Part shown: piece after piece, positions 46,532 through 56,140 of the stretch
Numbering within the stretch: the first letter of the stretch is position 1
Layout of the letters: every line of letters starts with the position of its first letter
Assembly: GCF_021029445.1 (NCBI RefSeq)
Contig: NZ_CP072610.1
Coordinates: 4,388,101-4,452,100 of the forward strand
Source: Pseudomonas wenzhouensis
Lineage (GTDB): Bacteria > Pseudomonadota > Gammaproteobacteria > Pseudomonadales > Pseudomonadaceae
DNA: 64,000 nt
Direction of reading: 5' to 3'
The notes under the pieces: generated by a model
Database searches by the model: none
Told to the model about the DNA's origin: nothing
What the model saw: the letters and a program-made list of their open reading frames with translations, nothing else
Program-made: the position numbers and the translations under genes

Positions 46532-47395
46532 ATGGTTCACAGCATGACGGCCTTTGCCCGCCACGAGCAGGCAACCGCCCACGGCACCCTGAGCTGGGAA
46601 CTGCGCTCGGTCAATCACCGTTATCTCGAACCACACCTGCGCCTGCCGGAAGCCTTTCGCGACCTCGAAGGCGCCGTGCGCGAAGCGCTGCGCCAGGGGC
46701 TGTCACGCGGCAAGGTGGAGTGCACCCTGCGCTTCGCCGAGGAAAACGCCGGCAAGCAACTGCAGGTCGACAGCGAGCGCGCCCGCCAAGTGATCGCCGC
46801 TGCCGAACAGGTCGCCGCGCTGATCCAGCAACCGGCGCCGCTCAACCCGCTGGAAGTGCTGGCCTGGCCCGGCGTACTGGTGGCCGACTCGGCCGACCCG
46901 CAGGCGCTCAACGCCGCTGCGCTGAATCTGTTCGACCAGGCCTTGGGCGAACTCAAGGCCGGACGTGCCCGCGAAGGCGCCGAGCTGGCCAAGCTGCTCA
47001 ACGAACGCCTGGACAGCATCCTCGACGAAGTCGCCGCCCTGCGCGAGCTGGTGCCGCAGATGCTCGCCGGCCAGCGCGCCAAGATCGAAACCCGCTTCGC
47101 AGAAATGCAGGCAGAACTCGACCCGCAACGCCTGGAGCAGGAGCTGGTGCTGCTCGCACAAAAGAGCGATGTCGCCGAGGAGCTGGATCGCCTCAGCACT
47201 CACGTCAGCGAGGTGCGTCGCGTACTCAAGGCCGGCGGCGCTGCCGGGCGGCGCCTGGACTTCCTGATGCAGGAACTCAACCGCGAGGCCAATACCCTCG
47301 GTTCCAAGGCGTTCGATACACGCAGCACACAGGCTGCGGTCAACCTCAAGGTGCTTATCGAGCAGATGCGCGAGCAAGTACAGAACATCGAGTGA
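46532..47395 (+). CDS. yicC: YicC-family endoribonuclease-like protein
   Basis: A 287-residue protein of the YicC family; E. coli YicC (YicC/YloC) has been described as an endoribonuclease acting on RyhB and other RNAs. It begins MVHSMTAFARHEQATAHGTL, has the family block SVNHRYLEPHLRLPEAFRDL, and ends with the conserved DUF1732 region (GGAAGRRLDFLMQELNREAN, and KVLIEQMREQVQNIE). CGAGG lies before the ATG at 46532. The upstream in-frame start at 46466 lacks support. gmk follows after 148 bases. Confidence 0.92.
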   Translation: MVHSMTAFARHEQATAHGTLSWELRSVNHRYLEPHLRLPEAFRDLEGAVREALRQGLSRGKVECTLRFAEENAGKQLQVDSERARQVIAAAEQVAALIQQPAPLNPLEVLAWPGVLVADSADPQALNAAALNLFDQALGELKAGRAREGAELAKLLNERLDSILDEVAALRELVPQMLAGQRAKIETRFAEMQAELDPQRLEQELVLLAQKSDVAEELDRLSTHVSEVRRVLKAGGAAGRRLDFLMQELNREANTLGSKAFDTRSTQAAVNLKVLIEQMREQVQNIE

Positions 47396-48161
<766 letters not shown>

Positions 48162-48310
48162 AAGCCGCGCATGCTTCGAGCCACAAGCTGCAGGTAAAAG
48201 CAAGGCCGTTTTGGCGCCTACTTGTAGCTTGAAGCTTGAAGCTGCTTTACACTATTCAGTCCGCTCGCCCTCTCGGGCCAAGCTTATCCGCACACGTTAC
48301 GAGGAACACC

Positions 48311-48574
48311 ATGGCTCGCGTTACCGTCGAAGATTGCCTGGACAACGTTGATAACCGCTTCGAACTGGTCATGCTCGCGACCAAGCGTTCGCGCCAGCTG
48401 GCCACCGGCGGCAAAGAGCCGAAAGTGGCTTGGGAAAACGACAAGCCCACCGTCGTGGCCCTGCGTGAAATCGCCGCCGGCCTGGTGGATTACGACGTGA
48501 TTGCCCAGGACGACATCGTCGAAGAAGAACCGCTGTTCGCTGCCTTCGAGGAAGAGGCCAACGAGCCTCTGTAA
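48311..48574 (+). CDS. rpoZ: RNA polymerase omega subunit
   Basis: Small RNA polymerase subunit (87 residues) that supports assembly of the beta-prime subunit and forms part of a ppGpp site. [20 protein letters not shown] and [12 protein letters not shown] followed by [16 protein letters not shown] are diagnostic. GAGGAACACC precedes the ATG at 48311. The 149-base gap upstream contains tandem AGCTTGA repeats and probably its promoter. spoT follows after 63 bases. Confidence 0.97.
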   Translation: MARVTVEDCLDNVDNRFELVMLATKRSRQLATGGKEPKVAWENDKPTVVALREIAAGLVDYDVIAQDDIVEEEPLFAAFEEEANEPL

Positions 48575-48637
48575 GTCGATGATGCCGGGTCGAAGTCGCG
48601 CGGCGTGTAGCCAAGCCAGCCCTGAAGGGAATACCCC

Positions 48638-50749
48638 ATGGCTGGCATAGACGCTCTCGCCGACCGACTTTCGGCCTACCTCGGCCATGACCAGGTCAAC
48701 CTGGTGCGCCGAGCCTATTTCTACGCCGAACAGGCGCACGATGGCCAACGCCGCCGCAGTGGCGAAGCCTACGTGACCCATCCGCTGGCCGTGGCCAGCA
48801 TCCTCGCTGAAATGCACATGGATCATCAGAGCCTGATGGCCGCCATGCTGCATGACGTGATCGAAGACACCGGCATCGCCAAGGAAGCGCTCAACGCGCA
48901 GTTCGGCGAAACCGTGGCCGAACTGGTCGACGGGGTCAGCAAACTGACCCAGATGAACTTCGAGACCAAGGCCGAGGCGCAGGCCGAGAACTTCCAGAAG
49001 ATGGCCATGGCCATGGCCCGCGACATCCGCGTGATTCTGGTCAAGCTCGCCGATCGCCTGCACAACATGCGCACCCTCGATGCCATGCCGCACGAGAAGA
49101 GCCGGCGCATCGCCAAGGAAACCCTGGAAATCTACGCGCCCATCGCCAACCGGTTGGGCATGCACAACATGCGCGTGGAGTTCGAAGACCTGGGCTTCAA
49201 GGCCATGCACCCGATGCGCTCCGAGCGCATTCGCGCCGCTGTGCGCCGCGCCCGGGGCAACCGCAAGGAAATCGTCGCCAAGATCGAGGAATCGATCCAG
49301 ATGTGCCTGCAACGCGAGGGCATGGAAGGCGAAGTGATCGGCCGCGAGAAGCACCTCTACAGCATCTACCAGAAGATGCGCGGCAAACGTAAGGCGTTCA
49401 ACGAGATCATGGACGTCTACGCATTCCGCATCATCGTCGACAAGGTCGACACCTGCTACCGCGTGCTCGGCGCCGTGCACAACTTGTATAAACCCTTGCC
49501 CGGGCGCTTCAAGGATTACATCGCGATTCCCAAGGCCAACGGCTACCAGTCGCTGCACACCACGCTGTTCGGCATGCACGGCGTACCCATCGAGATCCAG
49601 ATCCGCACCCGCGAGATGGAAGAGATGGCCAACAACGGCATCGCCGCGCATTGGCTGTACAAGTCCAACGAGGACGAAGCGCCCAAGGGCAACCATGCCC
49701 GCGCGCGCCAGTGGGTCAAGGGCGTGCTGGAGCTGCAGCAACGCGCCGGCAACTCGCTGGAATTTATCGAGAGCGTGAAGATCGACCTGTTCCCGGACGA
49801 GGTCTACGTGTTCACGCCCAAGGGTCGCATCATGGAGCTGCCGAAGGGCTCCACGGCGGTCGACTTCGCCTACGCGGTGCACACTGACGTCGGCAACACC
49901 TGCATCGCCTGCCGTATCAACCGCCGTCTGGCGCCGCTGTCGCAAGCACTGGAAAGCGGCTCGACCGTGGAAATCGTCACCGCCCCCGGCGCCCGACCGA
50001 ATCCGGCCTGGCTCAACTTCGTGGTCACCGGCAAGGCGCGCACGCACATCCGCCACGCTCTCAAGCAGCAGCGCCGCTCGGAATCCATCAGCCTCGGCGA
50101 ACGCCTGCTGAACAAGGTGCTGGCCAGCTTCGATACGCACCTGGAGAAGATTGCGCCCGAGCGCGTGCAAACGGTGCTCGGCGAATACCGCCAGGAGGTC
50201 ATCGAGGACCTGCTGGAGGATATCGGCCTGGGCAATCGCATGGCCTACGTCGTGGCCCGCCGCCTGCTGGCCGAAAATGGCGACGACACCCTGCCGAGCA
50301 GCGAAGGGCCGCTGGCGATCCGTGGCACCGAAGGCCTGGTAATGAGCTACGCCAAGTGCTGCACGCCGATTCCGGGCGACCCCATCGTCGGCTACCTGTC
50401 CGCCGGCAAGGGCATGGTGGTACACATGGAGAGCTGCCGGAACATCGTCGATATCCGCCACAACCCGGAAAAGTGCATCCAGCTCAACTGGGCCAAGGAC
50501 GTCACCGGCGAATTCAACGTCGAGCTGCGCGTCGAGCTGGAACACCAGCGCGGCCTGATCGCCCTGCTGGCCAGCAGCGTCAATGCTGCCGATGGCAACA
50601 TCGAGAAGATCAGCATGGACGAACGTGATGGCCGTATCAGCGTGGTGCAACTGGTGGTCAGCGTGCATGACCGCGTGCACCTGGCCCGCGTGATCAAGAA
50701 ACTGCGCGCGCTCAAGGGCGTGATGCGTATCACCCGAGTGCGCGCCTGA
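48638..50749 (+). CDS. spoT: Bifunctional (p)ppGpp synthetase/hydrolase SpoT
   Basis: Makes and degrades the alarmone (p)ppGpp. Domains of the 703-residue protein: HD hydrolase (about 20-180; GEAYVTHPLAVASILAEM and MLHDVIEDTG, intact), synthetase (about 235-350; VYAFRIIVDKVDTCYRVLG and YIAIPKANGYQSLHTTLFG), TGS (about 385-445; VYVFTPKGRIMELPKGSTAV), a helical/zinc-finger-like region and a C-terminal ACT domain. The active HD motif identifies SpoT rather than RelA. GAAGGGAATACCCC precedes the ATG. ridA follows after a 68-base gap with a hairpin. Confidence 0.97.
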   Translation: MAGIDALADRLSAYLGHDQVNLVRRAYFYAEQAHDGQRRRSGEAYVTHPLAVASILAEMHMDHQSLMAAMLHDVIEDTGIAKEALNAQFGETVAELVDGVSKLTQMNFETKAEAQAENFQKMAMAMARDIRVILVKLADRLHNMRTLDAMPHEKSRRIAKETLEIYAPIANRLGMHNMRVEFEDLGFKAMHPMRSERIRAAVRRARGNRKEIVAKIEESIQMCLQREGMEGEVIGREKHLYSIYQKMRGKRKAFNEIMDVYAFRIIVDKVDTCYRVLGAVHNLYKPLPGRFKDYIAIPKANGYQSLHTTLFGMHGVPIEIQIRTREMEEMANNGIAAHWLYKSNEDEAPKGNHARARQWVKGVLELQQRAGNSLEFIESVKIDLFPDEVYVFTPKGRIMELPKGSTAVDFAYAVHTDVGNTCIACRINRRLAPLSQALESGSTVEIVTAPGARPNPAWLNFVVTGKARTHIRHALKQQRRSESISLGERLLNKVLASFDTHLEKIAPERVQTVLGEYRQEVIEDLLEDIGLGNRMAYVVARRLLAENGDDTLPSSEGPLAIRGTEGLVMSYAKCCTPIPGDPIVGYLSAGKGMVVHMESCRNIVDIRHNPEKCIQLNWAKDVTGEFNVELRVELEHQRGLIALLASSVNAADGNIEKISMDERDGRISVVQLVVSVHDRVHLARVIKKLRALKGVMRITRVRA

Positions 50750-50775
50750 CATAATTCCCCTATTTCGATTCTGTA

Positions 50776-50796
50776 GGCTGGGTGCTCGACCCAGCC
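50776..50796. terminator. Hairpin between spoT and ridA
   Basis: GGCTGGGT-GCTCG-ACCCAGCC is a perfect 8-pair stem 26 bases after the spoT stop. There is no T-run, and the sequence looks like a GTAGGCTGGGT dispersed element. Confidence 0.5.
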
Positions 50797-50817
50797 AGTT
50801 CTCACGAGGAGCGATTC

Positions 50818-51198
50818 ATGAGCAAGACCGTCATTACCAGCGATAAGGCACCGGCCGCCATCGGCACTTACTCCCAGGCGATCAAGGCTGGCAACACCGT
50901 GTACATGTCCGGGCAGATCCCGCTCGATCCGGTAAGCATGGAGCTGGTCGAAGGCTTCGAAGCCCAGACCGTACAGGTGTTCGAGAACCTCAAGGCCGTT
51001 GCCGAAGCCGCCGGTGGTTCGTTCAAGGACATCGTCAAGCTGAACATCTTCCTCACCGACCTGTCGCACTTCGCCAAGGTCAACGAAGTGATGGGCCGTT
51101 ATTTCGAGCAGCCCTACCCGGCGCGTGCCGCCATCGGCGTAGCCGCTCTCCCGCGCGGCGCGCAGGTGGAAATGGACGCCATCCTGGTCATCGAGTAA
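50818..51198 (+). CDS. ridA: Enamine/imine deaminase RidA
   Basis: A 126-residue trimeric RidA (YjgF/YER057c) protein that hydrolyses reactive 2-aminoacrylate and similar imines. [20 protein letters not shown] (from about residue 17), and the C-terminal [20 protein letters not shown], which contains the catalytic arginine, are diagnostic. The ATG at 50818 has GAGGAG 7 bases upstream; an in-frame start at 50782 is weaker. Confidence 0.96.
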   Translation: MSKTVITSDKAPAAIGTYSQAIKAGNTVYMSGQIPLDPVSMELVEGFEAQTVQVFENLKAVAEAAGGSFKDIVKLNIFLTDLSHFAKVNEVMGRYFEQPYPARAAIGVAALPRGAQVEMDAILVIE

Positions 51199-51253
51199 GT
51201 CGTTCGAGCGGGGCACCCGGCTCCGCTCGCCCTTCCCCGGCATGGAGATCGCC

Positions 51254-51979
51254 ATGCGTCTGCTTCCTCTGCTGCTATGCGGCGCCCTGCTCGGCGGCTG
51301 CGCCAGCACACCGAACAACGACCCGACTGGCACCTGGATCAACCAGGCAGCCATCGATGCCGCGCGCGAAAGCGGTCGCCTGCGCGAAGCCCTGCTCGCC
51401 TACGGCCCCAACCTCGAATGGCATATCGACGCTGAACAGCACCAGGCCAGCTACAGCAACGGCTTCGAACTGGCCGAAGGCACGCTGCAGAGCACGGGTG
51501 AGGGCCGCTGGCAGGTGACCTTCTACGGTGATTACAACGAACAGTTGGCCATGCACAACGGCGAGCTGGTGCAGAGCGCCAGCGAATACTGGCCCGAGCA
51601 GCACTTCACCCGCGTTGCCGGTGAGTCCAGAGCGCTGGGCGGCAGTTTCGAGCAGGCACTGTACCGTGATTACCTGGGCGGCGACTGGCTGATCGAGGAA
51701 GGCCTCGGCCAGGGCGGTCTGGTGCGCTTCAACAGCAACGGCCAGGTGCAAGGCCTGCCCGGTGCCGAACGTTTCGCCCTGTGCCTGGCAGGCGATTGCG
51801 CCGCCATGAGCGGCGAGCATGACAGCATCTGGCTACAAGCCGGCGAGCAAGGCAGCCCCTGGTTGTTCGTGCACGAGGGCAACCAGTTGCGCATCTTCGA
51901 AGCGCACAATCGCGCCCAATTCGACGAGATGCCCGAGTACCAGCCTGGCCCGCAGCGCTGGCTGCTCAAACGCCGCTAA
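51254..51979 (+). CDS. Lipoprotein of unknown function
   Basis: A 241-residue predicted lipoprotein. The signal sequence ends in the lipobox LLGG-Cys (cysteine at about residue 16), followed by Ala-Ser-Thr, so outer-membrane retention is likely. The rest has no motif I recognise; it is rich in short tryptophan/glycine patches (GRWQVTFYGDYNEQ, GGDWLIEEGLGQGG). The ATG at 51254 has GGAG 6 bases upstream, inside the alternative start at 51242. It lies downstream of ridA in the same direction and converges on the epimerase gene. Confidence 0.8.
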   Translation: MRLLPLLLCGALLGGCASTPNNDPTGTWINQAAIDAARESGRLREALLAYGPNLEWHIDAEQHQASYSNGFELAEGTLQSTGEGRWQVTFYGDYNEQLAMHNGELVQSASEYWPEQHFTRVAGESRALGGSFEQALYRDYLGGDWLIEEGLGQGGLVRFNSNGQVQGLPGAERFALCLAGDCAAMSGEHDSIWLQAGEQGSPWLFVHEGNQLRIFEAHNRAQFDEMPEYQPGPQRWLLKRR

Positions 51980-51995
51980 AGGTAACGGCCACCCG

Positions 51996-52853
51996 TCATT
52001 GGCCTTGCAAGATCGCCGCATAGCCCTCGCGGTAACTGGGATACTGCGGCGTCCAACCCAGCGCGCGAGCGCGGGCATTGCTGCAACGCTTGCTGCCGGC
52101 GCGGCGCACGCGCTGCTCGTCACTCCAGTGGCTCACGCCCAGTTGCTCACGCAGCCAAGCGACTACTTCGTGTAGTGGCGCCGGCTCGTCATCGACACCC
52201 AGATAGCAATCGGCCAAGGGCTTACCGGCAACGTCTGCCTGCAACAGCGTGGCGAACAGCCCGGCAGCATCGTCGACATGAATACGATTGCCATATAACG
52301 GCGGCGTCTCACTGACCCGATAGCCACCGCGCACCTGGCTCAGCAACCACTCACGACCAGGGCCGTAGAGGCCGGTCAGGCGCACAGTGGTGGCCGGCAG
52401 ACCACTGTCGAGCGCGACGCGTTCGGCCTCGCGCATGATCACCGCCGAAAAGCTCTGCGCCTCAGCCGCAGAGTCTTCGTCGACCCACTCGCCGCCTTGT
52501 TGCCCATACACCCCACTGCTGGAGGCGAACAGGATGCGCCGTGGACGCTGGCCATGCTGCGCCAGCCAACCCAGCACGCGGCGCAGGCCATCGACATAGG
52601 CCGCGCGGTAGCCGGCCTCGTCGTGCTGGGTCGCCGCCGCACAGTAGACGAGGTAGTCCAGCGGCCCCTGCGGCCAATCCGCCGGGCAGGCATCGGCATG
52701 CAGATCGCCCGCCAGCGGTTCGATGGCAGACGGCAGAGCCGCCACGTTGCGGCGCATGCCCAGTACGCGCCAGCCCTGTTCGGCCATACGCAGGCCCAGA
52801 CGGGTTCCGACGTCTCCACACCCGGCAATCAGCAGGCTGTTGCAGTGCGACAT
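51996..52853 (-). CDS. NAD-dependent epimerase/dehydratase-like protein (YeeZ family)
   Basis: A 285-residue extended short-chain dehydrogenase of the YeeZ type. The Rossmann motif LLIAGCGDVGTRLGLRMAEQ lies at about 6-25. The region FASSSGVYGQQGGEWVDEDS sits where the catalytic Ser/Tyr-x3-Lys would be; the Tyr is present (VYGQ) but the following lysine is replaced by glycine. The C-terminal RRAGSKRCSNARARALGWTP is family-typical. Substrate unknown. The ATG at 52853 has GGAG 6 bases upstream; longer frames reach the oxyR promoter region. Confidence 0.82.
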   Translation of the reverse strand: MSHCNSLLIAGCGDVGTRLGLRMAEQGWRVLGMRRNVAALPSAIEPLAGDLHADACPADWPQGPLDYLVYCAAATQHDEAGYRAAYVDGLRRVLGWLAQHGQRPRRILFASSSGVYGQQGGEWVDEDSAAEAQSFSAVIMREAERVALDSGLPATTVRLTGLYGPGREWLLSQVRGGYRVSETPPLYGNRIHVDDAAGLFATLLQADVAGKPLADCYLGVDDEPAPLHEVVAWLREQLGVSHWSDEQRVRRAGSKRCSNARARALGWTPQYPSYREGYAAILQGQ

Positions 52854-53036
52854 GCTGTTCTCCATGACTGTTATGCGATGGCGCAGTGTAACAGCCCGCG
52901 TGCAACCGTCAGCGCCTGCCTGGCAGTAGGGCACAGCGGACGCCAACCTCGCGATAGTTTTGCAACAGTCTATTAGCGCGGTTGGTTCATCTGTTTGCAA
53001 AGGCTATGCTTGGCGGCAACTTAATGGATAAACACT

Positions 53037-53966
53037 ATGACCCTCACCGAACTGCGCTACATCGTCACCCTCGCCCAGGAACAGCATTTCGGCCGCGCCG
53101 CGGAACGCTGCCACGTCAGCCAGCCGACCCTGTCGGTGGGCGTGAAGAAGCTGGAGGACGAGCTCGGCGTACTGATCTTCGAGCGCAGCAAGAGCGCCGT
53201 GCGCCTGACCCCGGTCGGTGAGGGCATCGTCACCCAGGCGCAGAAAGTGCTGGAGCAGGCCCAGGGCATTCGCGAGCTGGCTCAGGCCGGCAAGAACCAG
53301 CTGACCGCCCCGCTGAAGATCGGCGCCATCTACACCGTCGGCCCCTATCTGTTCCCGCACCTGATTCCGCAGCTGCACCGGGTCGCCCCGGACATGCCGC
53401 TGTACATCGAGGAAAACTTCACCCACATCCTGCGCGACAAGCTGCGCACTGGCGAGCTGGACGCCATCATCATCGCCCTGCCGTTCCAGGAGGCCGATGT
53501 CCTGACCAAGCCACTGTACGACGAGCCCTTCTACGCGCTGCTGCCAGCCGGCCACCCCTGGGCAGCGATGGAAACCATCGACACCAAGCTGCTCAACGAC
53601 AAGAGCCTGCTGCTGCTCGGTGAAGGCCACTGCTTCCGCGATCAGGTGCTGGAAGCCTGTCCGACCCTGCGCAAGGGCGGCGACGACCACGGCAAGCACA
53701 CCACGGTGGAATCCAGCTCGCTGGAAACCATCCGCCATATGGTCGCCTCCGGCCTGGGCGTGTCGATCCTGCCGTTCTCGGCGGTGGACAGCCATCACTA
53801 CGCGCCGGGCGTGATCGAAGTGCGTCCGCTCAGCGCACCAGTCCCCTTCCGCACCGTGGCCATCGCCTGGCGCGCCAGCTTCCCGCGGCCCAACGCCATC
53901 GAAGTGCTGGCCGACTCGATCCGCCTCTGCTCGGTCGCCCGCAGCCCGCAGACCAAGGCAGTCTGA
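53037..53966 (+). CDS. oxyR: Hydrogen peroxide-responsive LysR-type regulator OxyR
   Basis: Activates catalase, alkyl hydroperoxide reductase and related genes when oxidised. The 309-residue protein has an N-terminal winged helix (ELRYIVTLAQEQHFGRAAER, QPTLSVGVKKLEDELG) and the redox pair Cys199 (LGEGHC) and Cys208 (LEAC) at the classical OxyR spacing. recG follows after 8 bases, so the two are probably co-transcribed, as I recall in P. aeruginosa. Confidence 0.96.
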   Translation: MTLTELRYIVTLAQEQHFGRAAERCHVSQPTLSVGVKKLEDELGVLIFERSKSAVRLTPVGEGIVTQAQKVLEQAQGIRELAQAGKNQLTAPLKIGAIYTVGPYLFPHLIPQLHRVAPDMPLYIEENFTHILRDKLRTGELDAIIIALPFQEADVLTKPLYDEPFYALLPAGHPWAAMETIDTKLLNDKSLLLLGEGHCFRDQVLEACPTLRKGGDDHGKHTTVESSSLETIRHMVASGLGVSILPFSAVDSHHYAPGVIEVRPLSAPVPFRTVAIAWRASFPRPNAIEVLADSIRLCSVARSPQTKAV

Positions 53967-53974
53967 GGCCGGAC

Positions 53975-56050
53975 GTGAGCGAGCTGTCTGCGGTTTCCGT
54001 CACCGCGCTGAAAGGCGTAGGCGCCGCGCTGGCGGAAAAACTGGCCAAGGTTGGCCTGGAAAACCTGCAGGACGTGCTATTCCATCTGCCGCTGCGCTAC
54101 CAGGATCGCACCCGCATCACCCCCATCGGCGCGTTGCGTCCGGGGCAGGATGCGGTGGTCGAAGGCATCGTTGCCGGCGCCGACGTGGTCATGGGCCGGC
54201 GCCGCAGCCTGCTGGTGCGTCTGCAGGACGGCAGCGGCACGCTGAGCCTGCGTTTCTTTCACTTCAGTCAGGCGCAGAAGGACGGCCTCAAGCGCGGCAC
54301 CGCCCTGCGCTGCTACGGTGAAGTACGCCCCGGCGCCACCGGCCTGGAGATCTACCACCCGGAATACCGCGCGCAGAGCGGCGACGAGCCGGCCCCGGTA
54401 GAGCAGAGCCTGACGCCCATCTACCCGACCACCGAAGGCCTGACCCAGCAGCGTCTGCGCCAGCTCAGCCAGCAGGCTCTGGCGCGTCTCGGCCCACGCA
54501 GTCTGCCGGACTGGCTGCCCGACGAGCTGGCCCGCGACTATCGCCTGGCACCTTTGGATGAGGCTATCCGCTACCTGCACCGGCCGCCGCCGGACGCCGA
54601 TGTCGAAGAACTCGCCGAGGGTCGCCACTGGGCCCAGCATCGTCTGGCCTTTGAGGAACTGCTCACTCATCAGCTGTCGCTGCAACGCCTGCGTGAACAG
54701 GTGCGCGCGCAACAGGCGCCAGCACTGCCGCCAGCGAAGAAGCTGCCGCAGCAGTACCTGGCCAACCTCGGCTTCGCCCCCACCGGCGCGCAACAGCGCG
54801 TGGGGGCCGAGATCGCCTACGACCTGGCGCAGAGCGAGCCCATGCTGCGCCTGGTGCAGGGTGACGTCGGCGCCGGCAAGACGGTGGTCGCCGCACTGGC
54901 CGCGCTGCAGGCGCTGGAGGCCGGTTATCAGGTGGCGCTGATGGCGCCGACCGAGATTCTCGCCGAGCAGCACTTTCTCAATTTCAGCAAGTGGCTGGCA
55001 CCGCTCGGCCTGGACGTCGCCTGGCTGGCCGGCAAGCTCAAGGGCAAGGCCCGCACAGCGGCGCTGGAACAGATCGCCAGCGGCTGCCCGATGGTGGTCG
55101 GCACCCACGCCCTGTTCCAGGACGAGGTGAAGTTCAAGCGCCTGGCCCTGGTGATCATCGACGAACAGCACCGCTTCGGCGTGCAGCAGCGCCTGGCCCT
55201 GCGCCAGAAGGGCATCGACGGTCGCCTCTGCCCGCACCAGTTGATCATGACCGCCACCCCCATCCCGCGCACCCTGGCGATGAGCGCCTACGCCGACCTG
55301 GACACCTCGATCCTCGACGAGCTGCCGCCAGGGCGCACGCCGGTCAACACCCTGGTGATCGCCGACAGCCGCCGCGATGAGGTGGTCGAACGCGTACGCA
55401 ACGCCTGTCAGCAGGGGCGCCAGGCCTACTGGGTGTGCACCCTGATCGAGGAATCCGAGGAGCTCACCTGCCAGGCGGCGGAAACCAGCTTCGAGGAGCT
55501 CTCCGCCGCGCTCGGCGAGCTGCGCGTCGGGCTGATCCACGGGCGCATGAAGCCGGCCGAAAAGGCCGCGGTGATGGACGAATTCAAACAGGGCAACTTG
55601 CAGCTGCTGGTGGCCACCACGGTCATCGAGGTCGGCGTCGACGTACCCAACGCCAGCCTGATGATCATCGAAAACCCCGAGCGCCTGGGCCTGGCCCAGC
55701 TGCACCAGTTGCGTGGCCGGGTCGGTCGCGGCAGCGCCGCCAGCCACTGCGTGCTGCTCTATCACGCCCCCTTGTCGCAACTGGGCCGCGAACGCCTGGC
55801 GATCATGCGCGAGACCACCGATGGCTTCATCATCGCCGAGAAGGATCTGGAGCTGCGTGGCCCAGGGGAAATGCTCGGCACCCGGCAGACCGGCCTGCTG
55901 CAATTCAAGGTCGCCGACCTGATGCGCGACGCCGACCTACTGCCCGCCGTGCGTGATGCCGCGCAGGCACTTTTGCAACATTGGCCACAACATGTAGCGC
56001 CATTGTTGGAACGCTGGTTGCGTCATGGCCAGCAATACGGTCAAGTGTGA
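53975..56050 (+). CDS. recG: ATP-dependent DNA helicase RecG
   Basis: Branch-migration helicase for stalled forks and Holliday-type junctions. The 691-residue product has an N-terminal wedge/OB domain (about 1-190; LQDGSGTLSLRFFHF), Walker A (GDVGAGKTVVAALAAL), the DEQH box (VIIDEQHRFGVQQR), TATPIPRTLAMSAYADLD and the C-terminal helicase motif VI (LHQLRGRVGRG). It starts at GTG 53975, 8 bases after oxyR, with GAGG just upstream. Confidence 0.96.
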   Translation: MSELSAVSVTALKGVGAALAEKLAKVGLENLQDVLFHLPLRYQDRTRITPIGALRPGQDAVVEGIVAGADVVMGRRRSLLVRLQDGSGTLSLRFFHFSQAQKDGLKRGTALRCYGEVRPGATGLEIYHPEYRAQSGDEPAPVEQSLTPIYPTTEGLTQQRLRQLSQQALARLGPRSLPDWLPDELARDYRLAPLDEAIRYLHRPPPDADVEELAEGRHWAQHRLAFEELLTHQLSLQRLREQVRAQQAPALPPAKKLPQQYLANLGFAPTGAQQRVGAEIAYDLAQSEPMLRLVQGDVGAGKTVVAALAALQALEAGYQVALMAPTEILAEQHFLNFSKWLAPLGLDVAWLAGKLKGKARTAALEQIASGCPMVVGTHALFQDEVKFKRLALVIIDEQHRFGVQQRLALRQKGIDGRLCPHQLIMTATPIPRTLAMSAYADLDTSILDELPPGRTPVNTLVIADSRRDEVVERVRNACQQGRQAYWVCTLIEESEELTCQAAETSFEELSAALGELRVGLIHGRMKPAEKAAVMDEFKQGNLQLLVATTVIEVGVDVPNASLMIIENPERLGLAQLHQLRGRVGRGSAASHCVLLYHAPLSQLGRERLAIMRETTDGFIIAEKDLELRGPGEMLGTRQTGLLQFKVADLMRDADLLPAVRDAAQALLQHWPQHVAPLLERWLRHGQQYGQV

Positions 56051-56140
56051 ACCTGTTCACAGGACAACCGTCGCCACCAACCATTGCGCAAATCCTCGCT
56101 GGTTATACTCCGAGGACATGCGCCAACGCTGGATATCGAT

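Noticed and set aside
48284..50752. An 822-residue minus-strand frame antisense to rpoZ and spoT.
   Set aside because: Both plus-strand genes are unmistakable; the antisense frame lacks domains and a ribosome binding site.
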